DNA of 64,000 nucleotides from Streptomyces lincolnensis (GCF_021173675.1 NZ_JAIHON010000013.1:289390-353389); one strand, 5' to 3'. Shown: positions 18,626 to 28,055, counted from the stretch's first letter. Made by a program: numbers and translations. Notes: generated by a model from the sequence alone, not told the origin.

Positions 18626-18655
18626 GCCTCCGCGTCGGAAGGACCCGCAGATCCC

Positions 18656-20032
18656 ATGAGCAAGCCGCTGAAGCAGATCCATCTGGCCGCGCACTTCCCC
18701 GGTGTCAACAACACCACCGTGTGGAGCGACCCCGAGGCCGGCAGCCACATCGAGTTCAGCTCCTTCGCGCACTTCGCGCGCACCGCCGAACGCGCCAGGT
18801 TCGACTTCCTGTTCCTCGCCGAGGGCCTGCGGCTGCGTGAACAGGGCGGAAAGATCTACGACCTGGACGTCGTGGGCCGCCCCGACACCTTCACCGTCCT
18901 CGCCGCGCTCGCCGCCGTCACCGAGCACCTCGGCCTGACCGGCACCATCAACTCCACCTTCAACGAGCCCTACGAGGTGGCCCGCCAGTTCGCCAGCCTC
19001 GACCATCTCTCCGGCGGCCGCTCCGCCTGGAACGTCGTCACCTCCTGGGACGCCTTCACCGGCGAGAACTTCCGCCGCGGCGGCTTCCTGCCGCAGCAGG
19101 AGCGCTACTCCCGCGCCAAGGAGTTCCTGGCCACCGCGCACGAACTCTTCGACTCCTGGCACGGCGACGAGATCCTCGCCGACCAGGCGGCGGGACAGTT
19201 CCTGCGGGACGCCAAGGCCGGCTCCTTCGTCCACACCGGCAGGCACTTCGACATCCACGGCCAGTTCAACGTCCCGCGCTCCCCGCAGGGCCGCCCGGTG
19301 ATCTTCCAGGCCGGCGACTCCGACGAGGGCCGCGAGTTCGCCGCCTCGGACGCCGACGCGATCTTCAGCCGGTACGCCGGCCTGGAGGAGGGCCGGGCCT
19401 TCTACACCGACGTCAAGAACCGCCTCGCCAAGTACGGCCGCCGCCCCGACCAGTTGCTGATCCTGCCCGCCGCCACCTTCGCCCTCGCCGACACCGACGC
19501 CGAGGCGGAGGAACTCGCGCGCGAGGTGCGCCGACAGCAGGTCAGCGGGGCCACCGCCCTCAAGCACCTGGAGTTCGTCTGGAACCGGGACCTGTCCTCC
19601 TACGACCCGGACGGCCCGCTGCCCGACATCGACCCGGACGTCCACGAGAACCACATCTCCCAGGGGCGCGCCCAGGTCCGCATGTACCGGGACCCGCTGG
19701 CCACCGCCCGCGAGTGGCGCGAGCTCGCCGCCGCCCGCGACTGGTCCATCCGCGACCTGGTCATCAACACCGGCAACCGGCAGAACTTCGTGGGCTCACC
19801 CGAGACCGTCGCCCGCACGATCGACGCGTACGTCCAGGCCGACGCCAGCGACGGCTTCATCCTGGTCCCGCACCTCACCCCGACCGGGCTCGACGCCTTC
19901 GCCGACAAGGTCGTACCCCTGCTCCAGGAACGGGGTGTGTTCCGTACCGAGTACGAGGGGCCGACCCTGCGCCACCACCTCGGTCTGGCTCATCCGGACG
20001 ACGTGCGCGGTGAGCAACGGGCAGCGTCCTGA
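18656..20032 (+). CDS. NtaA/DszA-type FMN-dependent monooxygenase
   Basis: 458 residues, the size of the nitrilotriacetate/dibenzothiophene-sulfone monooxygenase family. Signatures: SFAHFARTAERARFDFLFLA (about 38-57), TGTINSTFNEPYEVARQFAS (about 98-117), then LDHLSGGRSAWNVVTSWD (about 118-135), and a C-terminal GSPETVARTIDAYV (about 379-392). The long form has extra loops relative to SsuD. Starts 30 bases after the upstream LLM gene, with GGAAGGA preceding the ATG, so the two are one operon. Likely oxidises a sulfur-containing organic substrate with reduced FMN. A strong hairpin follows 19 bases after the stop. Confidence 0.88.
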   Translation: MSKPLKQIHLAAHFPGVNNTTVWSDPEAGSHIEFSSFAHFARTAERARFDFLFLAEGLRLREQGGKIYDLDVVGRPDTFTVLAALAAVTEHLGLTGTINSTFNEPYEVARQFASLDHLSGGRSAWNVVTSWDAFTGENFRRGGFLPQQERYSRAKEFLATAHELFDSWHGDEILADQAAGQFLRDAKAGSFVHTGRHFDIHGQFNVPRSPQGRPVIFQAGDSDEGREFAASDADAIFSRYAGLEEGRAFYTDVKNRLAKYGRRPDQLLILPAATFALADTDAEAEELAREVRRQQVSGATALKHLEFVWNRDLSSYDPDGPLPDIDPDVHENHISQGRAQVRMYRDPLATAREWRELAAARDWSIRDLVINTGNRQNFVGSPETVARTIDAYVQADASDGFILVPHLTPTGLDAFADKVVPLLQERGVFRTEYEGPTLRHHLGLAHPDDVRGEQRAAS

Positions 20033-20050
20033 GCGTCCCCGGCGTGGCGT

Positions 20051-20096
20051 GGTCGGGGGAACGTCTCCCTCCCCCGAAGGTGACGTTCCCCCGACC
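20051..20096. terminator. Strong bidirectional terminator hairpin
   Basis: Perfect 15-bp stem: GGTCGGGGGAACGTC at 20051-20065 pairs with GACGTTCCCCCGACC at 20082-20096, loop 16 bases. It separates the convergent monooxygenase operon and the metalloprotease gene. No T-run, as usual in high-G+C genomes. Confidence 0.85.
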
Positions 20097-20156
20097 GCTT
20101 CCCCCGGCGCCGGACTGATGGTCCGATCCTCGTCCGTGTGCGACCCGTACGTGCTC

Positions 20157-21242
20157 TCACCAGCACATCACGGCCGTTTCCCCCGAACCCCAGCCGGAGT
20201 ACAGGCGCACACGGACGAAGTAGCGTCGGCCCTTGACGAGATGGGCCTTGATCGTGGCGTTGCGGTCGGTGCCGCCGTCGTCCTGGCCGGTGAGGTAGCG
20301 GGGCTCGCCGTCCCGCTCCTCGAAGACCACGACGAGGGCGTCGCTCTCGCCGAAGGTGCCCACGGTGTACTCGCGGGTCTCCGGCGGCTCGACGGTGAAG
20401 TCGGCCTGCTCGCCCGGCCCGAGGGCGAGCGGGGCCGAACGGAAGGGCACCAGGGCCTGCGGCCGCGGCGGGCGGGCCGCCGGGTACCAGCGCAGGACGT
20501 ACTCCTGGTCGGCGGGGGAGAGGACGCCGGGCGGGTCGATGCCCGCGCGGTACTGCTCCGGCTCCAGGATCAGCCCCGCCTCGAAGGGGTACTGCATGAT
20601 CGACTGCGGGTCCCAGACGGAGCCGTTGACCTCGTCCGGGTCGAGCTTGCGCAGGATGTTGAAGAAGGTCCGCTCCCGGTTCCAGAAGTTCGGCGGGCCC
20701 GCCAGGTCGGCGTAGACGGCCTCGTCGTCCCAGTGGATGCCGGCGAACGGGCTCTGGTGCTCGTGCAGCATGCCGAGCGCGTGCCCGATCTCGTGCAGGG
20801 CCGTCCCGCGCTCCCCGGGCGCGGTCAGGTCCCAGCCGAAGTTCATGGTCCGCTCGTTCAGCCCGACCTGGAGCGCGTCCTTGCCCACGGTCGACCAGGA
20901 GCCGTCCCCGACCTGGAAGCCGATCCGCAGTTCGGCCTCCGAGCGGTCGGTGACCTCGGCGAACGTCACGCCGATGCCGAGGTCCTGCCACTCGCGGAAG
21001 CACTCCCGTACGACGTCCCGCTGCTCCTTGGCGCCGGCCCATGTCACCCGCCGGGTCGCCCCGGTGCCCGGGACGGGGATGACGGACCCGTCGGCGTCGT
21101 CGTCGAAGAAGTAGTAGTGCAGCACGGTGTTGTTGACCCACATACGGCTGCCGCCGATGAGCGCACTGAGCCGCTCGGCTGCCAGACCCGGCGCGAAGGC
21201 GCGGTCCGGCGCCTGTGCGAGGGAGCAGTAGCGCGCGGTCAT
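20157..21242 (-). CDS. Astacin-like zinc metalloprotease
   Basis: 361 residues from ATG 21242 (a GTG at 21251 would add three). The zinc site HEIGHALGMLH is at 150-160, the full HExxHxxGxxH of the metzincins, and the Met-turn SIMQY is at 214-218, matching astacin 'SxMHY'. The catalytic domain spans about 35-250; residues about 260-361 form a beta-rich C-terminal domain of the bacterial pre-peptidase type. No signal peptide or transmembrane helix is visible, so either it acts inside the cell or leaves by a non-classical route. It is divergent from a LAL regulator and shares with it a 32-bp inverted repeat, suggesting control by that regulator or a common repressor. Substrate unknown. Confidence 0.85.
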   Translation of the reverse strand: MTARYCSLAQAPDRAFAPGLAAERLSALIGGSRMWVNNTVLHYYFFDDDADGSVIPVPGTGATRRVTWAGAKEQRDVVRECFREWQDLGIGVTFAEVTDRSEAELRIGFQVGDGSWSTVGKDALQVGLNERTMNFGWDLTAPGERGTALHEIGHALGMLHEHQSPFAGIHWDDEAVYADLAGPPNFWNRERTFFNILRKLDPDEVNGSVWDPQSIMQYPFEAGLILEPEQYRAGIDPPGVLSPADQEYVLRWYPAARPPRPQALVPFRSAPLALGPGEQADFTVEPPETREYTVGTFGESDALVVVFEERDGEPRYLTGQDDGGTDRNATIKAHLVKGRRYFVRVRLYSGWGSGETAVMCW

Positions 21243-21271
21243 GGCGACCACCCTGCCGTCGGCGTGCTCCC

Positions 21272-21303
21272 GGTGACTTGAGTCGGGGGCTACTCAAGTC
21301 ACC
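21272..21303. promoter_or_regulatory. Perfect 12-bp inverted repeat between divergent genes
   Basis: GGTGACTTGAGT (21272-21283), an 8-base spacer (CGGGGGCT), then ACTCAAGTCACC (21292-21303). It lies 29 bases before the metalloprotease start and 11 bases before the LAL regulator start. A dimeric regulator site or a transcript hairpin in either 5' leader are both possible. Confidence 0.75.
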
Positions 21304-21314
21304 CTGTATCAGGG

Positions 21315-23123
21315 ATGAGTAGGCGTGCTCCATCTACCGTGACGCCATTCGCACGGGACGCCAAGACGCTGGAACTGCCCTGGCCCTTCACCGGCCGGGA
21401 GGACGAACTCGAACTGGTCCGCAGGGCCCTGACCGGCTCCCGCCACGGCATCGTGGTGACCGGTCCGGCGGGCACGGGCAAGACCCGCCTCGCCACGGAG
21501 GCCCTGCGCGGCGCGGACTGCGTGAAGGTGGCCGGGACGCCCGAGACCCGGCAGCTGCCCTTCGCCGCGTTCGCGCCCGTACTGCCCGAGTCGGTGTCCC
21601 TGCACCGCGCGCTCCACCTGCTGTCCGGCACCCGGCTGCTGCTGGTCGACGACGCCCATCTGCTGGACGACGCCTCCGCCGCCCTGGTCCACCAGCTGGC
21701 CGTGCACGGACGCACCCGGCTGCTGGTCGTCGCCACCGACGGGGTCCCGGTGCCCGGCGCGATCTCCCGTCTGTGGACCGGGGAGCTGCTGCCGCGCCTG
21801 GCCCTGGAACCGCTGCCCCGGGACGAGACGGCCCTGCTGCTGACGGCGGGCGCCGGGCAGGGGCTGGAACCGCTCACCGTCGGCCGGCTGTACCGCCTGT
21901 GCCGGGGCGACCTGCGGTTGCTGCGCGACCTGGTGGGCGCGGTGCGCGAGCTGCTCGTGCGTGTTCCGGGTACGGACACCTGGGCCTGGCGCGGCCCGGT
22001 GCCGGTCACCGCGACCGTCCGCGAGCGCGCCGGGCACGTCCTGGACCGCGCCTGCCCCGAGGAGCGCGAGACCCTGGAGCGCGTGGCCTTCGGCGAGCCC
22101 CTGCCGCTCGACGCCGACGACCTCGACCTGCGCGTCCTCGAACGCCTGGAGGCCGACGGCCTGGTCCATGTGGACGACCGCGGCGCCGTCCGTCTCGCCC
22201 ACCCCCTGCACGGGCCGGTGCTGCGCGCCGCGGCGGGCCGTCTGCGGGCCAAACGGCTGGCCCGCACCCCGGACAGCTGTGCCACGGCCCTGGCGGCGGA
22301 GTCGGCCGCCCTGAGCCGGGGCATCGCCCAGGACGACGTGCGGGAGGTCCCGACGCCGGTGGGGGAGTGGCTGGTGGCGGAGGGCGCCACGGTCCCGGCC
22401 GGACACGCCGCGCTGCGCGCGCGGTTCGCACGCCTGCGGGGGGAACTGCGGGAGGCGGCGGCCTGGGCGAGGGAGGGACTGCGGGACGCTGCCGATGACC
22501 CGTCCTGCCGTACCGAACTCGCCCTGGCCGCCGCGCAGTCGGGCGAGGTGTCCACCGAGCCGGACGCGGGCGCGGGCGTGTGGTGGGCGGCTGCCCGCGG
22601 TGACCTCGGCGTGGCGCTGGAGACGATCACCGACGATCCCTACGACGCCGTCCGCCTCGGCGCGCCCGAACGGGCCCTGGGCCGCCTCACCGGCGTGTTC
22701 GCCGCGCACGCCGAGGCGCTCGCCCGGGGCGACGGCCCGGCCCTGGACCGGGTGGCCGAGCAGTGGGAGGAGCGCGGCTTCCTGCTGTTCGCCGCCGAGG
22801 CCCGCGCCCAGGCCGTGGCCACACACCGCGACCCGCGCGCCGCCCGTGTCTCGCGGACCCGTGCCGTGGCCCTGGCCCGGCGCTGCCAGGGCGCCCGTAC
22901 CCCGGCGCTGTCCGGCCCCGCCCTCGGTGAACTCACCGCCCGGCAACGGCAGATCGTCACGCTCGCCGCCGCGGGGCTCAGCAACCGGCAGATCGCCCAG
23001 CAGCTCACCCTGTCCGTCCGGACCGTGGGCAACCACCTCTACAGCGCCTACGCCCGGCTCGGCGCCGGTGACCGCGACGCCCTGTCGTGGCTGGTGGAGC
23101 AGCCGGAAACCCGGTCGGCCTGA
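21315..23123 (+). CDS. LuxR-family regulator with N-terminal AAA ATPase domain (LAL type)
   Basis: 602 residues. Walker A GPAGTGKT is at 50-57 and Walker B LLLVDDAH around 108-115, followed by a helical middle region. The C-terminus carries a LuxR helix-turn-helix at about 532-590: ELTARQRQIVTLAAAGLSN, then QIAQQLTLSVRTVGNHLYSA. It is short for a LAL (often 900 or more), with a reduced middle domain. The ATG at 21315 directly follows the inverted repeat and has AGGG abutting it, so the transcript may be nearly leaderless. Likely activates the divergent metalloprotease or itself; no ligand can be named. Confidence 0.87.
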   Translation: MSRRAPSTVTPFARDAKTLELPWPFTGREDELELVRRALTGSRHGIVVTGPAGTGKTRLATEALRGADCVKVAGTPETRQLPFAAFAPVLPESVSLHRALHLLSGTRLLLVDDAHLLDDASAALVHQLAVHGRTRLLVVATDGVPVPGAISRLWTGELLPRLALEPLPRDETALLLTAGAGQGLEPLTVGRLYRLCRGDLRLLRDLVGAVRELLVRVPGTDTWAWRGPVPVTATVRERAGHVLDRACPEERETLERVAFGEPLPLDADDLDLRVLERLEADGLVHVDDRGAVRLAHPLHGPVLRAAAGRLRAKRLARTPDSCATALAAESAALSRGIAQDDVREVPTPVGEWLVAEGATVPAGHAALRARFARLRGELREAAAWAREGLRDAADDPSCRTELALAAAQSGEVSTEPDAGAGVWWAAARGDLGVALETITDDPYDAVRLGAPERALGRLTGVFAAHAEALARGDGPALDRVAEQWEERGFLLFAAEARAQAVATHRDPRAARVSRTRAVALARRCQGARTPALSGPALGELTARQRQIVTLAAAGLSNRQIAQQLTLSVRTVGNHLYSAYARLGAGDRDALSWLVEQPETRSA

Positions 23124-23141
23124 GCCGACCGCCCCAGAACC

Positions 23142-23183
23142 GGCGGTCTGACCCCCAGGTTTCGGGGGAGGGGTCAGGCCGCC
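23142..23183. terminator. Terminator hairpin between LAL regulator and CHAT gene
   Basis: GGCGGTCTGACCCC (23142-23155) pairs with GGGGTCAGGCCGCC (23170-23183), 14 bp with one T-G pair. It lies between convergent genes and would serve both strands. Confidence 0.75.
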
Positions 23184-23230
23184 GACCCAACCGGTGCCAC
23201 CGGAGTCGGGCCGCGCCGAACGACCGGGGG

Positions 23231-25888
23231 TCAGGCCGCGCCGAACGCCGAGAACGCCCAGCCGGTGGCCTGGTGGGTGGCGTCGCCCGGAAGCGCGGTC
23301 CGGGCGTCGCGCAGCGCCTCCGCCAGGGACAGCCCGGAGCTGAGCCCCTTGTGCAGCGCGAGCATCAACGGCACCACCGCGGCGTCGTTGACGGGCGCGC
23401 TGCACGCCACCACCCCGGCCGTGCCCAGCGGCAGCAGCGCGGTGACCAGGCCGAGCAGCTCGTCGGCGCCCACCGAGGCGAACCGGGCGGTGTCGCAGCA
23501 GGACAGGATGATCCGGTACGGGCTGCGGTCCAGCCGCTCGAAGTCGTGGACGATCAGCGGGCCGTCGGCCATCCGCAGCGCCGAGAACAGCGGGCTGTCC
23601 GCGCGGAACGTGCCGTGCGCGGCGATGTGCGCCAGCTCGGAGCCGTCCAGCTCCTCCAACACCCGGGGCACCCGGGCCTCTTCGTACTCCAGCACCGTCG
23701 ACCCCCCGTACCGGTCGGCCAGTTCGGGCACCTCCGCGCCCTCCGTCGCCAGCCCCGGCCCGCGCACCAGCACCCGGCGGCCTCCCGGCGGCGGCACGGT
23801 GTCCCGGGACCGCAGCCAGCTGCTCGCCGACGGCGACACGCTGAACACCCGCTCCCGCAGCGACGGCAGCAGCGCCCAGGGCACCCGGTGCAGCCGGCCC
23901 GGCGGTACCACCACGACCGGGCCCGTGCCCAGCCGCTCCGCCGCCGGCCCGAACAGCAGCTCCTCCAGGCGCCGGCCCGCCGCCTCCACCACCGGAAGCC
24001 TGGCCTCCGCACCCGGGTGGGCCAGCCGCCGCAGGCTCGCCTGCACATGCTCGGCCTCGGTCTCCGCCTCGGCCAGCAGCCCGGCCTCGAACCGCCGCAC
24101 CCGCCCCTGCCCGCACAGCAGTACCTGCACCCGCCCGTCGAGCACGGCCAGCTCCACCAGCCGTACGTCCTCGCCCAGCCGTTCCAGCAGCAGCGCCGGA
24201 TCGAACCGGTGCCCGCCGCCGGGCGCCGCACCGCTGATGTGCAGGGTCCGGGAGCGGATCTCCCGCTCCAGGCGCCGCTGGTCACGCTCCAGCGCGGGGA
24301 CGGGACGGCCGTCCATCCGGGCGGCCTCGGCGCGGGAGGCGATCTCCCGGAACGCGGTCAGCCCGCTGAGCAGGGCCGGGTCGGCGGGCGGCCGGGTGGG
24401 CGGCGCGGACAGGACGGTGGCCCGCCAGCGCTCGCTCCACGTCAGCAGCCGGCGCGGTCCGCCGGAGTCGAGACTCGCCCGCTGGGCCAGCGCGGCGAGC
24501 TCCGCGCCCTGCGCGGTCGCGCGGGCCCGCAGCTCCGACGCGCCGAGCGTGGTGCGGTGCGCGTCCAGCACGTCGAGGCCGTGCCGGCAGGCCTCCAGCA
24601 CGCCCCGGCCGGAACCGGCCGCCCGGGCCCGCAGCGCCTGCGCCGCCCAGCCCGTCATCCGGGCCAGCGGCGGCCCGCCGTGCCGGCTGCGCGCGGCGAC
24701 CTTCAGATGCAGTTCGGCGTCCGCCGTCCAGCCCAGGTCGAGCGCGATCCGCCCCGCCAGCAAGGACGCCTCCGGCGCGGCCGGCGCGCCGAACGCGGCC
24801 AGCCGCTCGGCCACCGCGGCCGCGTCCGCGACCAGCCGCCCCGAGGCCCGCCCCGCCGCGACCCGCGCCTCGATCAGCACCAGCCGGGCGTGCGCCTCCC
24901 ACCAGGGCCTGCGCTGCCCGGCGAACAGCCGCACGGCCAGGGCCGCGCGCGCGATCGCCGTGTGCGGATCACCTCCGAGCCGGGCCGCCCGGGCGGCGGC
25001 GAGCAGCAGCTCTGCCTTGCGCGTCGACTGCCCGCCGATGCCGTCGAGCACGGCGATCGCCGCGTCCGCCTCGGCCAGCGCCTCCGGGGCGAGACCGGCG
25101 GCCATCAGAACCTCGCAGCGCCGGATGTTCAGCATGAACGTCGGCGTGCCGAGCTTGGCGTAGCGCTCCTCCGCCTCGTCCAGCAGCCGGAGCGCCGCCG
25201 GGATGTCGCCCGAGCGGAACGCGGCCAGACCGCGGCTCTCCACGGCGTCGGCCTTGTCGTGCTCCTGGCCCGTGGTGTCCCACAGCGACTCGGCCGCGGT
25301 GAAGTCCGCGGCCGCCCGCTCCACCGCGCCGAGCGCGAGATGCACGGTGGCGCGCAGGGTCAGCGCGCGCGCCGTCCAGATGACGTCGTCCGCCTGCCGC
25401 AGCACGGGGATCGACCGGCGTACGTCCTCCAGCGCCTCCCGGTGCCGCCCCAGCACCCACGAGGCGTACGCCCGCCGGAACAGCACCCGGGCCCTGGTGT
25501 GCCCGCCGCTCACCTCGACACCGCGTTCCAGCGCCCGCAGGCCCTCCCGGGTGCGGCCGGCGTGCACCAGCGCCACGCCGAGCGCGGCCAGCACGTCCGC
25601 CTCCCGGTCGGCCGACTCCGCGCGCACCGCCAGTTCCCGGGCGCGTCGCAGATGGTGCAGCGCGATCCTGAGGTCGCCCCAGTCCCGCTGCCAGATACCG
25701 ATCACCTGGTGGGCGACGGAGGCGTGCAGGGGCGGGGGATCCGAGCCGAGTACCTCTTCCGCCCTCGCCAGCGCCTCGTTGGGCGCGGCGAACACCATCG
25801 GCAGCAGTTCGAGAACCGAGTCGCTTCCCGCTGTCACCTGATGGATGGTAGTGGTCCCGGACACACCCGAAACAGGCCTGCGCCGCAT
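23231..25888 (-). CDS. TPR-CHAT protease (caspase-like)
   Basis: 885 residues. About 1-500 is a long run of TPR-like helix pairs; the last 300 residues are a CHAT (caspase-HetF-associated) protease domain. Catalytic His is H758 in HIAAHGTF and catalytic Cys is C798 in SCCDTA, the canonical CHAT dyad with SAC changed to SCC. No signal peptide: cytoplasmic. It is divergent from an S8 protease, with 80 bases between starts, and the S8 gene continues into an ECF sigma factor and a small protein. In other systems, TPR-CHAT proteins are regulated proteases that cleave a partner after a trigger. ATG 25888 is taken; GTG 25837 would also be acceptable since no clear ribosome site precedes either. Confidence 0.87.
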   Translation of the reverse strand: MRRRPVSGVSGTTTIHQVTAGSDSVLELLPMVFAAPNEALARAEEVLGSDPPPLHASVAHQVIGIWQRDWGDLRIALHHLRRARELAVRAESADREADVLAALGVALVHAGRTREGLRALERGVEVSGGHTRARVLFRRAYASWVLGRHREALEDVRRSIPVLRQADDVIWTARALTLRATVHLALGAVERAAADFTAAESLWDTTGQEHDKADAVESRGLAAFRSGDIPAALRLLDEAEERYAKLGTPTFMLNIRRCEVLMAAGLAPEALAEADAAIAVLDGIGGQSTRKAELLLAAARAARLGGDPHTAIARAALAVRLFAGQRRPWWEAHARLVLIEARVAAGRASGRLVADAAAVAERLAAFGAPAAPEASLLAGRIALDLGWTADAELHLKVAARSRHGGPPLARMTGWAAQALRARAAGSGRGVLEACRHGLDVLDAHRTTLGASELRARATAQGAELAALAQRASLDSGGPRRLLTWSERWRATVLSAPPTRPPADPALLSGLTAFREIASRAEAARMDGRPVPALERDQRRLEREIRSRTLHISGAAPGGGHRFDPALLLERLGEDVRLVELAVLDGRVQVLLCGQGRVRRFEAGLLAEAETEAEHVQASLRRLAHPGAEARLPVVEAAGRRLEELLFGPAAERLGTGPVVVVPPGRLHRVPWALLPSLRERVFSVSPSASSWLRSRDTVPPPGGRRVLVRGPGLATEGAEVPELADRYGGSTVLEYEEARVPRVLEELDGSELAHIAAHGTFRADSPLFSALRMADGPLIVHDFERLDRSPYRIILSCCDTARFASVGADELLGLVTALLPLGTAGVVACSAPVNDAAVVPLMLALHKGLSSGLSLAEALRDARTALPGDATHQATGWAFSAFGAA

Positions 25889-25890
25889 CA

Positions 25891-25911
25891 GCTGTATCCG
25901 TCCGCTGTATC
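25891..25911. repeat. Direct repeat GCTGTATC in the CHAT/S8 divergent promoter
   Basis: GCTGTATC occurs at 25891-25898 and again at 25904-25911, a 13-base period. On the minus strand it reads GATACAGC twice just before the CHAT start and could include -10-like elements. It could be a regulator or sigma-factor site for both genes. Confidence 0.55.
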
Positions 25912-25968
25912 AATCGAGGGCCCCGCCGCTCTGACTGACGACCACCGCCTCAGTGGGAGGGACACGCC

Positions 25969-27420
25969 ATGGCACCTCAGCGATTCCATGAGCAGTTCGA
26001 TCAGATCCAGCGCTCCATGCCCGACGTCCCCCTGGCCCTCGGCCCCGACGACGCCGCGGAGTTCATCTACGAGAAGGGTGTCGTCCTCGCCCGTGACGGT
26101 GAGGAGGCACGGATCGTCGAGGACAACGTGCGCACGCACTTCACCGCGGCGACCGGCCTGAGCGCCGACCAGGTGCGACGGGCCGGCCCGGAGACCAACC
26201 GCTCCGGCATCACCCGTATCCAGGTCGGCGACCCGGCCCACGGCGACATGCACGCCGACCGGGCCGTCGCGCACGCCCTGCGTGCCCTGCGCGAACCCGA
26301 GGGACGCGCCGGGCACCGGCTGATCAGCCGCAACCACGTGGTGTCGATCGCGGTGAACTCCTGTCCCGGCGACGAACCCGTGCCCGCCCCGCTCACGCAG
26401 GGCACCAACCCGGCCGCCGCCGAGGGCGGCCACACCGCGGACAGCGCCGTGGGCGTCCTGGTCGTCGACAACGGCCTCACCCACGACTACGCCTCCGTCC
26501 CGCTGCTCGCCCACGTCCAGGGCGACCTGCACGGCACCGAGACCGACAGCCGGGGCAACCTCCTGCAGTACATCGGCCACGGCACGTTCATCGCGGGGCT
26601 CGTCGCCGCCGTCGCGCCCAACACGGACGTCACCGTCCGCAGCACCCTCAACGACGCCGGCGCCATCCTGGAGTCCGAGTTCGGCGAGCGGCTCTTCGAC
26701 GCCGTAGACCGGGACGGCTGGCCCGACGTCATCAGCCTCTCCGCCGGCACCTCCAACGGCCGCACCGACGGCCTTCTGGGCGTCGCCGCCTTCATGGAGG
26801 AACTCCGGCAGCAGCGCACCCTGTTGGTCGCCGCGGCCGGCAACAACGCCAGCGCCACCCCCTTCTGGCCCGCCGCCTACGCCGCGCTGCCCGAGTACCG
26901 GGACGTCGTGCTGTCGGTCGGCGCGCTGCGCGGCGACGGCGAGTTCGGCGCCTGCTTCAGCAACCACGGCCCCTGGGTGAACGCCTACGCCCCCGGCGAG
27001 CGCCTCACCAGCGCCCTGACCGGCTTCGACGCGCCCGTCCCGTACGAGTACCAGCACTCCACGTACGACGACTGCCGTTACGGCTTCACCTACGTGTGCA
27101 CCTGCCAGTCGCCCCGCCACACCGGCGTGCTGAGCGAGAACGGCGCGAGTACCAAGCCCGACCAGGTGATGTTCGAGGGGTTCGCACACTGGAGCGGCAC
27201 CTCCTTCGCCACCCCGGTCGTCGCCGGGATGATCGCCGCGCACATGACCGCGCACAAGGAGACCGACCCGCGCGCCGCCCGCAAGCAACTGATCGCCGCG
27301 AACGGAGAGTTCGCGGAGGTGCGCGGGGCCCATGTGCCGGCGCTGCGCCCGGCCACCTGGCGGCCGGTGCCGGTCGTACAGCGCTCGGTCCCGGCCGTGC
27401 AGCGCCCGGCCCGCGCATGA
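25969..27420 (+). CDS. Cytoplasmic S8 (subtilisin-like) serine protease
   Basis: 483 residues, no signal peptide. Full catalytic set: D167 (VGVLVVDNGL), H204 (GHGTF), oxyanion N292 (AAAGNN) and S412 (WSGTSFATP). The first 150 residues are an extra N-terminal region not found in secreted subtilisins (it could be a substrate or partner domain), and an insert near 350-390 carries three clustered Cys (DDCRYGFTYVCTCQ). C-terminal tail is Pro/Val/Gln-rich. GGGAGGG lies before the ATG. The stop overlaps an in-frame ATG of the sigma gene (ATGA). Paired with a divergent CHAT protease and followed by a sigma factor, it looks like the effector or activator in an intracellular proteolytic signalling cassette (inferred). 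Confidence 0.88.
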   Translation: MAPQRFHEQFDQIQRSMPDVPLALGPDDAAEFIYEKGVVLARDGEEARIVEDNVRTHFTAATGLSADQVRRAGPETNRSGITRIQVGDPAHGDMHADRAVAHALRALREPEGRAGHRLISRNHVVSIAVNSCPGDEPVPAPLTQGTNPAAAEGGHTADSAVGVLVVDNGLTHDYASVPLLAHVQGDLHGTETDSRGNLLQYIGHGTFIAGLVAAVAPNTDVTVRSTLNDAGAILESEFGERLFDAVDRDGWPDVISLSAGTSNGRTDGLLGVAAFMEELRQQRTLLVAAAGNNASATPFWPAAYAALPEYRDVVLSVGALRGDGEFGACFSNHGPWVNAYAPGERLTSALTGFDAPVPYEYQHSTYDDCRYGFTYVCTCQSPRHTGVLSENGASTKPDQVMFEGFAHWSGTSFATPVVAGMIAAHMTAHKETDPRAARKQLIAANGEFAEVRGAHVPALRPATWRPVPVVQRSVPAVQRPARA

Positions 27421-27479
27421 GGTCCGGAACCGTCCCTTCCACGGCGTACGATGACTTGCCGTACACGAGGGGTGGGGAC

Positions 27480-28055
27480 GTGGACCGAGCAGATGTCGGC
27501 GGGCTCGTCCAGTCCGCCGTCGACGGTGACGCGGCGGCCTGGAAGGCGCTCGTGGAAGGGCTGAGCCCACTGGTGTGGTCCGTCGTGCGCGCGCACCGGC
27601 TCTCCGACGCCGACGCGCACGAGGTGTACCAGACGGTGTGGTTCCGCTTCGCCCAGCATCTGGGCCGGATCCGCGAACCGCAGAAGGCGGGCTCCTGGCT
27701 GGCGAGCACCGCACGTCACGAGTGCCTGAAGGTGCTCAAGGGCTTGAGGCGGCTGACGCCCACGGACGATCCGCACGTCCTGGACCGGGTCAGCGACGAC
27801 CGGACGCCCGAGCAGTCGTTCCTCGACTCCGAGGAGGCCGCCGCCGAGTCGGAGCGGATCCGGCGCGTGTGGCAGGAGTTCGAGGAACTCGGTGAACGCT
27901 GCCGGCAGTTGCTGCGGGTGCTGATGGCGTCGCCGCCGCCCAGCTATCAGGAGGTGTCCGCCGCGCTCGGTATCGCGGTGGGCAGCATCGGGCCGCTGCG
28001 CCAGCGCTGTCTGCGCCGCCTGCGGGCCCGACTCGACGCACGGGGAGCGTTGTGA
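27480..28055 (+). CDS. ECF-type RNA polymerase sigma factor
   Basis: 191 residues from GTG 27480 with GAGGGGTGGGG just upstream; an ATG at 27417, overlapping the S8 stop, would add 21 residues and keep coupling. Sigma region 2: VQSAVDGDAAAWKALVEGLS then DADAHEVYQTVWFRFAQHL; region 4: CRQLLRVLMASPPPSYQEVS and ALGIAVGSIGPLRQRCLRRL, the sigma-4 helix-turn-helix. Belongs to the group-IV family with the 'PPPSYxEVSxALGIxVGSIGP' variant common in actinomycetes. Cotranscribed with the S8 protease and a small protein; no classical zinc anti-sigma is present, so release by proteolysis is an attractive idea. Inferred. Confidence 0.88.
   Translation: MDRADVGGLVQSAVDGDAAAWKALVEGLSPLVWSVVRAHRLSDADAHEVYQTVWFRFAQHLGRIREPQKAGSWLASTARHECLKVLKGLRRLTPTDDPHVLDRVSDDRTPEQSFLDSEEAAAESERIRRVWQEFEELGERCRQLLRVLMASPPPSYQEVSAALGIAVGSIGPLRQRCLRRLRARLDARGAL

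Noticed and set aside
25888..25968. The CHAT gene and S8 gene read from the same strand as one operon
   Set aside because: The two starts face away from each other with 80 bases between, so they are divergent.
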